This document shows positions 1-7,597 of a DNA stretch of 64,000 nt, piece after piece. The stretch's first letter is position 1, and each line of letters starts with the position of its first letter. This DNA comes from UBA7239 sp964509075 (GTDB lineage: Bacteria > Pseudomonadota > Gammaproteobacteria > Pseudomonadales > UBA7239). Where the stretch lies: positions 124,001 through 188,000 of the forward strand of contig CAZDWC010000007.1 of NCBI GenBank assembly GCA_964509075.1, given 5' to 3'. A program made the position numbers and the translations under genes. The notes under the pieces were generated by a model. It had not been told where the DNA came from. It was given only the letters and a program-made list of their open reading frames with translations, and did not search any database.

Positions 1-423
1 GAGTACGTGCGCGATCAGGCGGTGATTGTCGATAAAGCTGTTTCCAACGCGGATATTGTTATCACCACGGCGCAGATTCCGGGTCGCAAGGCGCCGGTGC
101 TGGTGAAAGCGGAAACCGTTGCCAAAATGAAACCCGGCTCGGTGCTGGTCGACATGGCGGTATCTACTGGCGGCAACGTTGAGGGCTCGCAATCAGGCCA
201 GACAGTCACAACTGCCAATGGCGTGAAAATCATCGGCGAAGCCAACATTCCGGCATTGGTAGCGGCAGAAACCTCGGCGCTGTATGCGCGCAACATGGTC
301 AATTTCCTCGAGCCGCAACACGACAAGGAAAGCAAGTCGCTCAAGCTCAATCGCGAAGATGAAATGGTGAAGCCGACGATCATCGTCGACGGCGGCCAGG
401 TCATCTACAAAAAGCCTAACTGA
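1..423 (+). CDS. pntAA: NAD(P) transhydrogenase subunit alpha part 1, C-terminal part (5' truncated)
   Basis: The frame is open from base 1, so only the last 140 residues are in the window. They form the end of the cytoplasmic NAD(H)-binding domain I of proton-translocating transhydrogenase, with the family segments NADIVITTAQIPGRKAPVLV and DMAVSTGGNVEGS. The enzyme couples proton entry to hydride transfer from NADH to NADP+, supplying NADPH. The gene ends before the membrane segments, which are encoded separately by the next gene 20 bases on. This split three-gene layout (pntAA, pntAB, pntB) is common in Pseudomonas-type bacteria and alphaproteobacteria. The family call is secure. Confidence 0.95.
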   Translation, partial: EYVRDQAVIVDKAVSNADIVITTAQIPGRKAPVLVKAETVAKMKPGSVLVDMAVSTGGNVEGSQSGQTVTTANGVKIIGEANIPALVAAETSALYARNMVNFLEPQHDKESKSLKLNREDEMVKPTIIVDGGQVIYKKPN

Positions 424-443
424 TTTCTGCGCGGAGAAACGTC

Positions 444-800
444 ATGAATGAAGTGATTCAACAAGCAGCGCAAGCTGCAGAGCACGTGAGCAACGTGCCG
501 TTCGTCAATGTCTTTACCGTGTTTGTGCTGGCGATTTTTGTCGGTTACTACGTGGTGTGGGGTGTAACGCCTGCGCTGCACACGCCGCTGATGGCTGTGA
601 CCAATGCGCTGTCCGGCATCATCGTGGTCGGCGCCATGTTGCAGGCGGTTGCCACGCCGGATATGGCCGGCACATTGCAAACCATCACGCCGACCAGCGT
701 GCTCGGTGCGCTCGCCGTGTTTTTCGCCAGCATCAATATTTTCGGTGGCTTTGCGGTCACGGAAAGGATGCTCGACATGTTCCGCAAGAAAAAGAAGTGA
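444..800 (+). CDS. pntAB: NAD(P) transhydrogenase subunit alpha part 2 (membrane segment)
   Basis: A 118-residue protein with three hydrophobic helices, starting after a GGAGAAA ribosome site. It matches the short membrane part of the transhydrogenase alpha subunit, contributing helices of domain II to the proton channel. It lies between the NAD-binding subunit and pntB, with 9 bases to pntB, so the three are co-transcribed. A charged, lysine-rich tail (RKKKK) faces the cytoplasm in this family. Length is as expected for a split PntA. Confidence 0.95.
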   Translation: MNEVIQQAAQAAEHVSNVPFVNVFTVFVLAIFVGYYVVWGVTPALHTPLMAVTNALSGIIVVGAMLQAVATPDMAGTLQTITPTSVLGALAVFFASINIFGGFAVTERMLDMFRKKKK

Positions 801-809
801 GGATGAGCC

Positions 810-2198
810 ATGAATAATCTCGCGCAATACGCAGACTGGGCCTATCTGATCGGTGCCATTCTTTTCATTCTCACGCTGCGTGGCCTGTCTTCACCGGCTA
901 CTGCCATCATGGGCAACCGTTACGGCATGATGGGCATGGCGCTCGCCGTGGTGGCAACGTTTTTCGTGGCGCCAAACCCGAATGTCGCCATGATTATCGC
1001 GGCCATGATCGGTGGTGCAGCGATTGGTATTTACCGCGCACGCACGGTGCCGATGACGCAAATGCCGGAAACGGTGGCGATGATGCACTCACTCGTCGGT
1101 CTTGCTGCCGTGTTGATCGCCATTGCTGCGGTATTGCATGCCGGCCAGCACCACGATGCCGTACACCGCTTTGAATTGTTTGTCGGCTGTTTCATCGGTG
1201 CGATTACTTTCAGCGCATCGGTTTTCGCTTTCGGCAAACTCGCGGCAAAAAGCTGGGCCAAGACCATTGGCGGCAGCTGGGTGAAAGTGGTGCAGGCCGC
1301 TCTCGCGCTGCTGATGATTGCTGCCGGCGTGCACTACTTCATGACCGAAAACATGACCTCGTTCTGGGTGATGACTGGCACTGCCGTGGTGCTGGGTTAT
1401 TTCTGGATCGCGCCCATCGGCGGCGGCGACATGCCGGTGGTGGTTTCACTGCTGAACTCTTTCTCTGGTTGGGCCGCTGCCGGTATCGGTTTTACGTTGA
1501 ACAACTCGATGCTGATCATCGCCGGTTCTCTCGTCGGTTCATCCGGTGCCATCCTGTCCTACGTCATGTGCAAAGCCATGAACCGTTCGCTGTTCAATGT
1601 GTTGTTCGGTGGTTTCGGCGCTGCTGCTGCCGGCGCTGCTGCCGGTGATGGCAAGGAAAAAACCCATCGCTCCGGCTCGCCGGATGATGCGGCGTTCCTG
1701 ATGGGCAATGCCGATTCCGTGGTCATCGTGCCCGGTTACGGTCTGGCGCAGGCGCGCGCGCAAAATGCGGTGAAAGAACTGGCCAATGCGTTGAAAGAAA
1801 AAGGCGTGAAAGTGCGCTATGCGATTCACCCGGTTGCCGGCCGTATGCCTGGCCACATGAACGTATTGCTCGCTGAAGCTGACGTGCCGTACGAAGACGT
1901 GTGCGAAATGGACGAGATCAACAGCGATTTCCCGGCGACGGATGTAGTGCTGGTGATCGGCGCCAACGATGTGGTGAACCCGGCGGCAAAAACCGATCCG
2001 TCGTCGCCGATCTTCGGTATGCCGATCCTCGAAGCCAACAAGGCGCGCACTGTCATGGTCATCAAGCGTTCGATGGCGGTGGGTTATGCCGGTCTGGACA
2101 ACGACCTGTTCTATCTCGACAAGACCATGATGATCTTCGGTGATGCGAAAAAAGTCTGCGAAGACATGGTGAAGTCACTGACGGGCGGCGGCCACTGA
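810..2198 (+). CDS. pntB: NAD(P) transhydrogenase subunit beta
   Basis: A 462-residue protein: about nine membrane helices (residues 1-270, domain II) followed by the cytoplasmic NADP(H)-binding domain III (about 290-462). Domain III shows the family motifs PGYGLAQARAQ, the AGRMPGHMNVLLAEA loop, GANDVVNPAA and KRSMAVGYAG. Together with the two alpha subunits it completes the inner-membrane proton-driven transhydrogenase. A strong intrinsic terminator follows 20 bases after the stop, closing the operon. Full length and no oddities. Confidence 0.97.
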   Translation: MNNLAQYADWAYLIGAILFILTLRGLSSPATAIMGNRYGMMGMALAVVATFFVAPNPNVAMIIAAMIGGAAIGIYRARTVPMTQMPETVAMMHSLVGLAAVLIAIAAVLHAGQHHDAVHRFELFVGCFIGAITFSASVFAFGKLAAKSWAKTIGGSWVKVVQAALALLMIAAGVHYFMTENMTSFWVMTGTAVVLGYFWIAPIGGGDMPVVVSLLNSFSGWAAAGIGFTLNNSMLIIAGSLVGSSGAILSYVMCKAMNRSLFNVLFGGFGAAAAGAAAGDGKEKTHRSGSPDDAAFLMGNADSVVIVPGYGLAQARAQNAVKELANALKEKGVKVRYAIHPVAGRMPGHMNVLLAEADVPYEDVCEMDEINSDFPATDVVLVIGANDVVNPAAKTDPSSPIFGMPILEANKARTVMVIKRSMAVGYAGLDNDLFYLDKTMMIFGDAKKVCEDMVKSLTGGGH

Positions 2199-2218
2199 GT
2201 CGCGGTTGCCCGCAGCAT

Positions 2219-2247
2219 AAAAAGCCACCTTCGGGTGGTTTTTTTTT
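2219..2247 (+). terminator. Intrinsic terminator after pntB
   Basis: Stem CCACC/GGTGG around a TTCG tetraloop (2225-2238), preceded by A residues and followed by nine T. It is placed immediately after the transhydrogenase operon. Confidence 0.9.
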
Positions 2248-2354
2248 GAATGGAGTGCCACTGCGCTACGGCAACTATCTATATCAAGCCGACGATAGCC
2301 AAAGCCGCCTCCCGGATTTAGCATGAAACACTGAAACCAGGCGGACACTTCATC

Positions 2355-3368
2355 ATGCGCGTAGATAGCGGCATTCTCACCAAAAACCCTCTGGATGGCG
2401 CCAAACAGGCAGGCGCACTGGAACAACTTGGCTATGCAGGTGGCTTTACGTTTGATGGTCCGCACGACCCTTTCCTGCCACTTCTGGCCGCAGCCTCTTC
2501 CACTACAACGCTGGAATTGTCGACGGCGATTGCCGTAGGCTTCGCCCGCAACCCGCTGCTGCTGGCGCAACTCGCCTGGGATCTGCAACTGGCTTCGCAA
2601 GGGCGCTTCACGCTCGGCTTGGGTTCGCAGATCAAGGCGCATATCGAGCGCCGCTTCTCCATGCCCTGGAGTCAACCGGCCGCACGCATGCGCGAGATGG
2701 TGCTGGCTATCCGCGCGCTCTGGGCTTGCTGGCATGACGGCGAGAAACTGGCCTTCACTGGCGAGTTCTACACGCACACGTTGATGCCGCCGTTTCTCAA
2801 TCCCGGTCCCAATCCCTTTGGTAAGCCGAGGATTTATCTGGCTGGTGTCGGCCCGGCCATGACAGAAGTGGCCGGCGAAGTAGGTGATGGCTTTATCGTT
2901 CATCCGCTCAACAGCGTGGAATCACTGGCACAGCTGACACTGCCGGCATTAGCGAAAGGCCGGGACAAGGCTGGTAAAAGCGCGGAACCTTTCGATATCA
3001 GCTGCCAGATCATGATGGCCGCCGGGGATACCGATGAAGAACTGGAAACAGCTATTGCCACGATACGCGGCCAGATTGCCTTTTATGCATCGACACCGGC
3101 TTATCGGGTAATCCTGGATTGTCACGGCTGGGGCGATCTACAACCGGAACTGCAGCGCATGACTCGCGAGAATCGCTGGGATCTGATGAACGACCTGATC
3201 ACCGACGAAATCCTCAACGCCTTCGCGGTGGTGGGGCATACCCGTGAGATTGCCGGCAAAATCCGCCAGCGCGTGGGCGACAGTGTGGCGCGTGTCAGTC
3301 TGGTTACGCCCTATTGCACTGACGCGGCCCGCTTCGCCAGTGTGGCGCGGGCACTGCAGGGTCAGTGA
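2355..3368 (+). CDS. LLM-class F420-dependent oxidoreductase (TIGR03617-like)
   Basis: A 337-residue luciferase-like (TIM-barrel) oxidoreductase. The N-terminal EQLGYAGGFTFDGPHDPF, the LGLGSQIKAHIERRF segment and the GPAMTEVAGEVGDGFIVHP region are characteristic of the subfamily of LLM enzymes that use the deazaflavin F420 rather than FMN. The substrate is unknown. The gene stands alone behind the pnt terminator and ends convergently, overlapping by 7 bases the stop of a small minus-strand gene. Genes for F420 synthesis and F420 reduction lie 39 kb downstream in the same window (npdG-cofE-cofD), which supports F420 as cofactor. Cofactor use is inferred from family resemblance. Confidence 0.85.
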   Translation: MRVDSGILTKNPLDGAKQAGALEQLGYAGGFTFDGPHDPFLPLLAAASSTTTLELSTAIAVGFARNPLLLAQLAWDLQLASQGRFTLGLGSQIKAHIERRFSMPWSQPAARMREMVLAIRALWACWHDGEKLAFTGEFYTHTLMPPFLNPGPNPFGKPRIYLAGVGPAMTEVAGEVGDGFIVHPLNSVESLAQLTLPALAKGRDKAGKSAEPFDISCQIMMAAGDTDEELETAIATIRGQIAFYASTPAYRVILDCHGWGDLQPELQRMTRENRWDLMNDLITDEILNAFAVVGHTREIAGKIRQRVGDSVARVSLVTPYCTDAARFASVARALQGQ

Positions 3369-3559
3369 TCACTATCCTGCAGGCGCTGGTCAGCGGCTTG
3401 CTGCATCTCTTTTCCAATATCTTTTGCCTTCTCCATCTGCCGTTGCTGGGGAGCGGTCAGGCTTTCCGGCGGCGGTGCAGGGGCTGATGCATCCTTCGTC
3501 ACGTACCAGACCACGGCACCGGCAACCGCGAGAAATATCAACAGGCTTTTGGCATTCAT
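3362..3559 (-). CDS. Small membrane-anchored protein, unknown function
   Basis: A 65-residue protein with one N-terminal hydrophobic helix (SLLIFLAVAGAVVWYVT), then a proline-rich linker (APAPPPESL) and an amphipathic charged region (QQRQMEKAKDIGKEMQQAADQRL) that could form a short coiled coil. It resembles small inner-membrane accessory proteins, but I recognise no family. The start ATG lies 65 bases below the terminator of the candidate regulatory RNA. Coding status rests on the plausible signal/TM layout only. Confidence 0.6.
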   Translation of the reverse strand: MNAKSLLIFLAVAGAVVWYVTKDASAPAPPPESLTAPQQRQMEKAKDIGKEMQQAADQRLQDSDH

Positions 3560-3614
3560 GGCTTATTCCCTGATGTCGACACCCGCCTACGATAGAGACA
3601 AAAATCGCCAGACG

Positions 3615-3658
3615 CAAAAAAGACAACCCCCGCAGCACATCCAGTGCTGCGGGGGTTG
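3615..3658 (-). terminator. Strong intrinsic terminator of the candidate regulatory RNA
   Basis: A perfect 15-bp stem (3624-3638 with 3644-3658) and 5-base loop, read on the minus strand into TCTTTTTTGCG. The loop reads TGGAT and so presents a GGA triplet. Confidence 0.92.
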
Positions 3659-3840
3659 GGTCCATCTGTTTGACATCTTCCCTGGGCTCTCAATCTGGTG
3701 CCTGCCCGCTAGCAGGCCGAGTCCTTTTGCGCCCTGACGATCAACCACTACTCCCTGTTCCCTGGCTGACCATTTCCGGTTCGAGAAGCACGTCCGTGTG
3801 TGCTGTCGTCCGTGTGTTGTTCATTCTCCCGATCCAGAGG
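3616..3840 (-). ncRNA. Candidate CsrB/RsmZ-like GGA-rich regulatory RNA
   Basis: Between the PilZ gene and a strong minus-strand terminator lies a non-coding stretch whose minus-strand transcript holds 11 GGA triplets in about 200 nt (GGA starting at 3835, 3829, 3811, 3795, 3777, 3761, 3754, 3724, 3681, 3663 and 3642). Several sit in CsrA-site contexts such as ACACGGACG, CAGGGAA and CAGGGAG. One GGA lies in a predicted loop (stem AGCAC/GTGCT, 3804-3787) and one in the terminator loop. A GacA-like box lies directly upstream (3872-3889). This architecture is that of RNAs that titrate CsrA/RsmA, and csrA is at 53.2 kb. The 5' end is uncertain: a -10 at GAGAAT (3828-3823) would start the RNA near 3816, one at 3853-3845 near 3838. 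Confidence 0.72.
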
Positions 3841-3871
3841 CGCAGGGATAGTGGCAAATGTCTCCAATGCT

Positions 3872-3889
3872 TGTACGAAAAAGCTTACA
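3872..3889 (-). promoter_or_regulatory. GacA-type upstream activating palindrome
   Basis: On the minus strand TGTAAG-N6-CGTACA, one base from the GacA box consensus TGTAAG-N6-CTTACA known upstream of rsmX/Y/Z and csrB genes. It begins two bases below the stop codon of the PilZ gene. Its centre is about 42 to 64 bases upstream of the possible RNA starts, comparable to known Gac-dependent promoters. There is no good -35 hexamer, as expected for activator-dependent transcription. Confidence 0.72.
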
Positions 3890-3891
3890 AA

Positions 3892-4449
3892 CTAGCGCTT
3901 GAGCTGCTGGCTCTGGCGGATAAGCATGTGGCGCACCAGCAGATCCTGGTCGCTCTGGCTGATGTCCTCGTAATCCAGACGCACATACCAGCCGGCCATG
4001 ACGGCATCACACGCCACCACGCGCCCGACAAGCTGCAATTCCCAGTCCCCCGGCCGCAACAACATGTCCAGGCGCAGCCGCGAACCGGGGCTGCAGGGCT
4101 GATCCATCAGGAAAGCCAGACCACAGGCGCTGATATTGACTGGTGTCGAGCGGTATTCGAAGGTCTCGGTGGAAGTGGTCCCGGTATCGGCTTCGGGCCG
4201 ACGCGCGAGCATTTGCAGCTTGCGGTTCATGAGAGTGAGAACATCGGCGGCCAACGGTTGCTCACGACGCAACTTGATCAGCAAAGCGCCGATCTCGGCG
4301 TCAATCTCCGCCAGCCCGTCCAGCAACGCGCTCTGCCGGCGCTGCTGTTGTTCTTCTTCGAGGGCTGCAGCGGCCCAGTGCAGGCCGATGACATCGTCTA
4401 TGCGAAAGAAGCGTCTTCTGTCCTGTCCGCTGTTCCATGCCTGATTCAT
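3892..4449 (-). CDS. PilZ-domain c-di-GMP receptor protein
   Basis: A 185-residue soluble protein. The N-terminal arginine cluster DRRRFFR (residues 10-16) and the NISACG segment (105-110) correspond to the RxxxR and D/NxSxxG motifs that bind cyclic di-GMP in PilZ domains. A helical insert rich in Gln, Glu and Arg (residues 26-85) separates them, which is longer than in a minimal PilZ domain. The target output is unknown. The gene is monocistronic, and its stop codon sits two bases from the GacA-like box of the regulatory RNA, so c-di-GMP and Gac/Rsm elements are neighbours here. Confidence 0.82.
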   Translation of the reverse strand: MNQAWNSGQDRRRFFRIDDVIGLHWAAAALEEEQQQRRQSALLDGLAEIDAEIGALLIKLRREQPLAADVLTLMNRKLQMLARRPEADTGTTSTETFEYRSTPVNISACGLAFLMDQPCSPGSRLRLDMLLRPGDWELQLVGRVVACDAVMAGWYVRLDYEDISQSDQDLLVRHMLIRQSQQLKR

Positions 4450-4542
4450 GTTGGCTCCTGCAAGTGTGTCGATTGCTTTCAGCGTATTACCGACAGGCGC
4501 GTGCGTCCAGCTGCCAACTGCAATCAGCTGTAAAACTGTGCG

Positions 4543-5508
4543 CTAGGGCGCGGAAAAATAGATATCCAGACGCAGGAACAGGCCGGGATTGGCTTTCCAG
4601 TCATCTTCGCGTGGAAAAGCCAGCTGCGGCGTCACGGTCAGGATCAGCCAGTCCTCATGCACATTGCGTGAATAGCTCGCTTGCAGATAGCTGTTCTCCA
4701 ACCGGTGATTCGGCTCGCTGTCGCCGACAACACCCGCCTGGTAACGCAGGTTTTCGCCGGGCGCCAAGGCCTGTTGCAGGGCAATCGACTGGCCGTACTC
4801 GATCTGGTCGCGCTCTTCCTGATACTGGACATCCGTTGTGATGCGCAAGGTGTTGCGAGCATCCAGTGGATGCAGGAACGCCAGCTGGCTTTTCTCGCCC
4901 CAGCCTTCGCTGTTGTAGTACCAAAGGCGCTGTTCGAAATTCGCGCGCCACTGCTCGCCGATGTCCTTGCCGGTTCGAAAACGGAAACGGTAGAACGGAT
5001 CCAGCGGCAAGTGACTGCGCACGCCGAAGTCGTGGCTGATCGTGAACCAGCGCGTCTGGTTGTCACGGCTGAGTCCACCGATGTTTTCACCGTCGCGGCC
5101 ATGCAATACCGTCTTGCCACTCAGGCTATCGAGGTCATTGCTGTCGGAATCGAATATCAACTTCCAGCGCTTCTTGGTGCGTGGCAGGTCGATATGGCCG
5201 CTCAGACCGTAATCACCTTCGTATTCGCCGCCCTTGAAGAAATTCTGTTTGAGTCGCAGCCGCAAGTAGCTTTCGTTTTTCTCATCGGTTTCTGTATTGC
5301 TGGCAAACCAGGTGTCGGTGCTCTTGCTAAATGTGCCCACACTTTCCGCAATATGGTCATGCGTCTCTTCCAGCGAGTGCAACACGGTTTCCACCAGCCC
5401 GTCATCGCGCACAGCCTGCGCAGGATTTTCAGTCGCATGTGTCAAGACGGGAAACAACAGTGCCAATACAACCAGATGATGCTTGTGCAGACATTTCGGA
5501 TCAGCCAT
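4543..5508 (-). CDS. Predicted outer-membrane beta-barrel protein
   Basis: A 321-residue protein beginning with a signal peptide (HHLVVLALLFPVLTHATE) and then alternating polar/aromatic strands such as YLRLRLKQNFF, WFTISHDFG, FYRFRFRTG, LWYYNSEGWG and LFLRLDIYF, ending in a C-terminal aromatic-proximal strand, as in outer-membrane barrels. No family recognised. The chosen ATG overlaps the stop of the upstream SGNH gene (TGATG), implying translational coupling; an upstream in-frame start at 5538 is less likely. A role in exporting or displaying something modified by the SGNH partner is only a guess. Confidence 0.7.
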   Translation of the reverse strand: MADPKCLHKHHLVVLALLFPVLTHATENPAQAVRDDGLVETVLHSLEETHDHIAESVGTFSKSTDTWFASNTETDEKNESYLRLRLKQNFFKGGEYEGDYGLSGHIDLPRTKKRWKLIFDSDSNDLDSLSGKTVLHGRDGENIGGLSRDNQTRWFTISHDFGVRSHLPLDPFYRFRFRTGKDIGEQWRANFEQRLWYYNSEGWGEKSQLAFLHPLDARNTLRITTDVQYQEERDQIEYGQSIALQQALAPGENLRYQAGVVGDSEPNHRLENSYLQASYSRNVHEDWLILTVTPQLAFPREDDWKANPGLFLRLDIYFSAP

Positions 5509-6566
5509 CACAGCTCTCCCGCGAATGCGGCATGCCACTGTTCTGCCACGCCCTGACTGAACACGGAAACGCCGACATCATTGAAATGGCAGACATCGCC
5601 AAACCATTCGCCGCGCCCGCTCATTTGTCGATCCATATCAATAAGAGTCACACCTTCATTTGCTGCGAAATCACGCAGGAACACATTCTGCTGCATCAGA
5701 CCTTCGCGCACATAATCGGGCGGCCCCCAGTTGAACACATCGCGCACATCGTAATTGTCCGGGTTGACGTAGTCGAGTTGCTTGTCGAGAAATGCCTGCC
5801 GCGAATAATGCGCCGGCAGGTGCGAGGCAAAGGTGATCAGCACCGGCTTTGCGCCCAGCGTGCGCGAGAGGCGAACGATCTGCTCCACATTGGCAGAAAA
5901 ACTGCGAGTGGATGCAAACGCGGCCGCGTTCATGTATGGCTTTTTCGGAAATACAAACTGGTAGTCGACGAAAAGTTTTTCATGCCACTGCCGGTTGAGA
6001 GCATGCAACTTCCAGTAGAAGGCGGTGTACAACTGCCGCGCAAGCAGACTGTGATCGAGCAGGATATTGCGGTGATACCACGGATCGAGATGCGCGTAGT
6101 CTTCGCGATAATCCTGCGGCAGTACATGGTTGGCCCACAAATCATTGATGCCGTCATAGAACAACACATAGTCCCAGTGGTATCGGGCCAGCAATTGCAG
6201 TTTGTAGAGATCGGCGCGTGTGGTGTGCGAACGGATGCCTGCATTCAGCAGTTCCACTTTCTTCTGTGTTTTCTGCTGCATGGCTGCTTGCAAATGCTCG
6301 GCCATGTGACGGTTGAACATCGTGGACGAACCGAGCACCAGCACACGCATGGTATTTGCTGCTGGCGGATCGCGGATTTCATCGCCGGTGAAGCCCAGTG
6401 CATTGATGCGCTGGCCGTCGATCACGCTGTCCGGTGTCGCAGCAAAGCCCATCAGCAGCGTGTCGCGCGGCAAGCCGCCCAGTCGCGGCAGCAACACAAA
6501 CTCGGCGGCCAGAATGGCAAGCGCCGTCAGAGCAAGACAGTAGAGAGCAAAAGCAAAGCGCCGCAT
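5508..6566 (-). CDS. Membrane-anchored SGNH/GDSL-family hydrolase
   Basis: A 352-residue protein with an N-terminal transmembrane anchor (residues 4-27) and an SGNH hydrolase fold facing the periplasm. Visible blocks: LVLGSSTM with the likely Ser81 nucleophile, LNAGIRSHT (block II), YDGINDL with the Asn (block III), and DVCHFNDVG near the end carrying the Asp/His pair. Such enzymes are esterases or O-acyl transferases/esterases of surface polysaccharides. It is translationally coupled to the downstream barrel protein. A second SGNH protein with the same anchor layout lies at 44.4 kb. Confidence 0.82.
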   Translation of the reverse strand: MRRFAFALYCLALTALAILAAEFVLLPRLGGLPRDTLLMGFAATPDSVIDGQRINALGFTGDEIRDPPAANTMRVLVLGSSTMFNRHMAEHLQAAMQQKTQKKVELLNAGIRSHTTRADLYKLQLLARYHWDYVLFYDGINDLWANHVLPQDYREDYAHLDPWYHRNILLDHSLLARQLYTAFYWKLHALNRQWHEKLFVDYQFVFPKKPYMNAAAFASTRSFSANVEQIVRLSRTLGAKPVLITFASHLPAHYSRQAFLDKQLDYVNPDNYDVRDVFNWGPPDYVREGLMQQNVFLRDFAANEGVTLIDMDRQMSGRGEWFGDVCHFNDVGVSVFSQGVAEQWHAAFAGEL

Positions 6567-6656
6567 GCGCCGTTCCCGGAGGGTTTGTGCCGATTGTAAG
6601 GGCCGGACGCCCGCTCTGCTATCATGCGCGCTCTACCGTACAAGCCTCGATATATC

Positions 6657-7589
6657 GTGAACACACCCCTGATCCGCATCGCCACCCGCCAGAGTCCGCT
6701 TGCCTTGTGGCAGGCCGAGTACGTGAAACAGCAACTGGAGCAGCATCACCCGGGCATCCGTGTCGAGCTGCTGCGCTTCACCACGCGCGGCGACAAGATC
6801 CTCGACACGCCGCTGGCCAAAATCGGAGGCAAGGGTCTGTTCGTGAAAGAACTGGAGCAGGCCCTGCTGGCGGGCGAGGCGGATATCGCCGTGCATTCGA
6901 TGAAAGACGTGCCGATGGAATTTCCGGAAGGATTGGAGCTGGGCGTGATCTGCCCGCGCGAGACGCCTTTCGATGCTTTCGTCAGCAATCGTTTCGGCAG
7001 CCTTGCCGAACTGCCGCAGGGCGCGCGGGTGGGAACCTCCAGCCTGCGCCGCCAATGCCAGTTGCGCCGCCTGCGACCAGACCTGCAGATTCTAGATCTG
7101 CGCGGCAATGTCGGCACGCGGCTGGCCAAACTGGATGCCGATGAGTACGACGCCATTGTGCTGGCTGCTGCCGGTTTGCGCCGGTTGGGGCTGGACACAC
7201 GCATCCGCGAGCAACTCTCACCCGAACTGAGCCTGCCGGCCGGTGGCCAGGGAGCTGTCGGCATCGAGCTGCGCAGTGGCGACACACAGACCGCGGCATT
7301 GACTGCCCCGCTGGCCTGTGCCGACACCGCGCGCCGGGTGCGCGCCGAACGCGCGCTGAACCGCCACCTGCAGGGTGGCTGTCAGGTGCCGATTGCCTGC
7401 TATGCGGTACTGGAAGGAAACGGCCTGTTCCTGCGCGGCTTGGTCGGCAGTGTGGACGGCCGCGAATTGCTGACCGCAGAAGCCCGCAGTGCCGGCGACC
7501 CGGAGGCCCTGGGCATTGCCGTGGCCGAGCAGTTGCTGGCACAAGGTGCAGACCGCATCCTCGCCGGCGTTTACGCCGCGCACGACTGA
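6657..7589 (+). CDS. hemC: Porphobilinogen deaminase (hydroxymethylbilane synthase)
   Basis: Polymerises four porphobilinogen molecules into hydroxymethylbilane in haem synthesis. The protein opens with IRIATRQSPLALWQAEYVK and carries the catalytic Asp region VHSMKDVPM, the GTSSLRRQ arginine segment and the dipyrromethane-cofactor cysteine in GGCQVPIACYA. I start it at GTG 6657, just before the conserved region. An in-frame ATG at 6624 exists but overlaps a TATCAT element that may be the promoter -10. It is first in a hemC-hemD-hemX-hemY run. Confidence 0.96.
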   Translation: MNTPLIRIATRQSPLALWQAEYVKQQLEQHHPGIRVELLRFTTRGDKILDTPLAKIGGKGLFVKELEQALLAGEADIAVHSMKDVPMEFPEGLELGVICPRETPFDAFVSNRFGSLAELPQGARVGTSSLRRQCQLRRLRPDLQILDLRGNVGTRLAKLDADEYDAIVLAAAGLRRLGLDTRIREQLSPELSLPAGGQGAVGIELRSGDTQTAALTAPLACADTARRVRAERALNRHLQGGCQVPIACYAVLEGNGLFLRGLVGSVDGRELLTAEARSAGDPEALGIAVAEQLLAQGADRILAGVYAAHD

Positions 7590-7597
7590 CTTCGGCA

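Noticed and set aside
3670..4533. A plus-strand frame of 287 codons covering the regulatory RNA and the PilZ gene
   Set aside because: No domain or ribosome site; the minus strand has PilZ motifs and the RNA signals.
5331..6599. A 422-codon plus-strand open frame over the SGNH/barrel genes
   Set aside because: Translation is low-complexity His/Gln/Arg-rich with no domain; the minus-strand genes carry clear motifs and coupled starts.
6594..6625. TTGTAA plus TATCAT as a standard hemC promoter
   Set aside because: Spacer is 20 bases, too long for confidence; only TATCAT is kept as a remark on the start choice.
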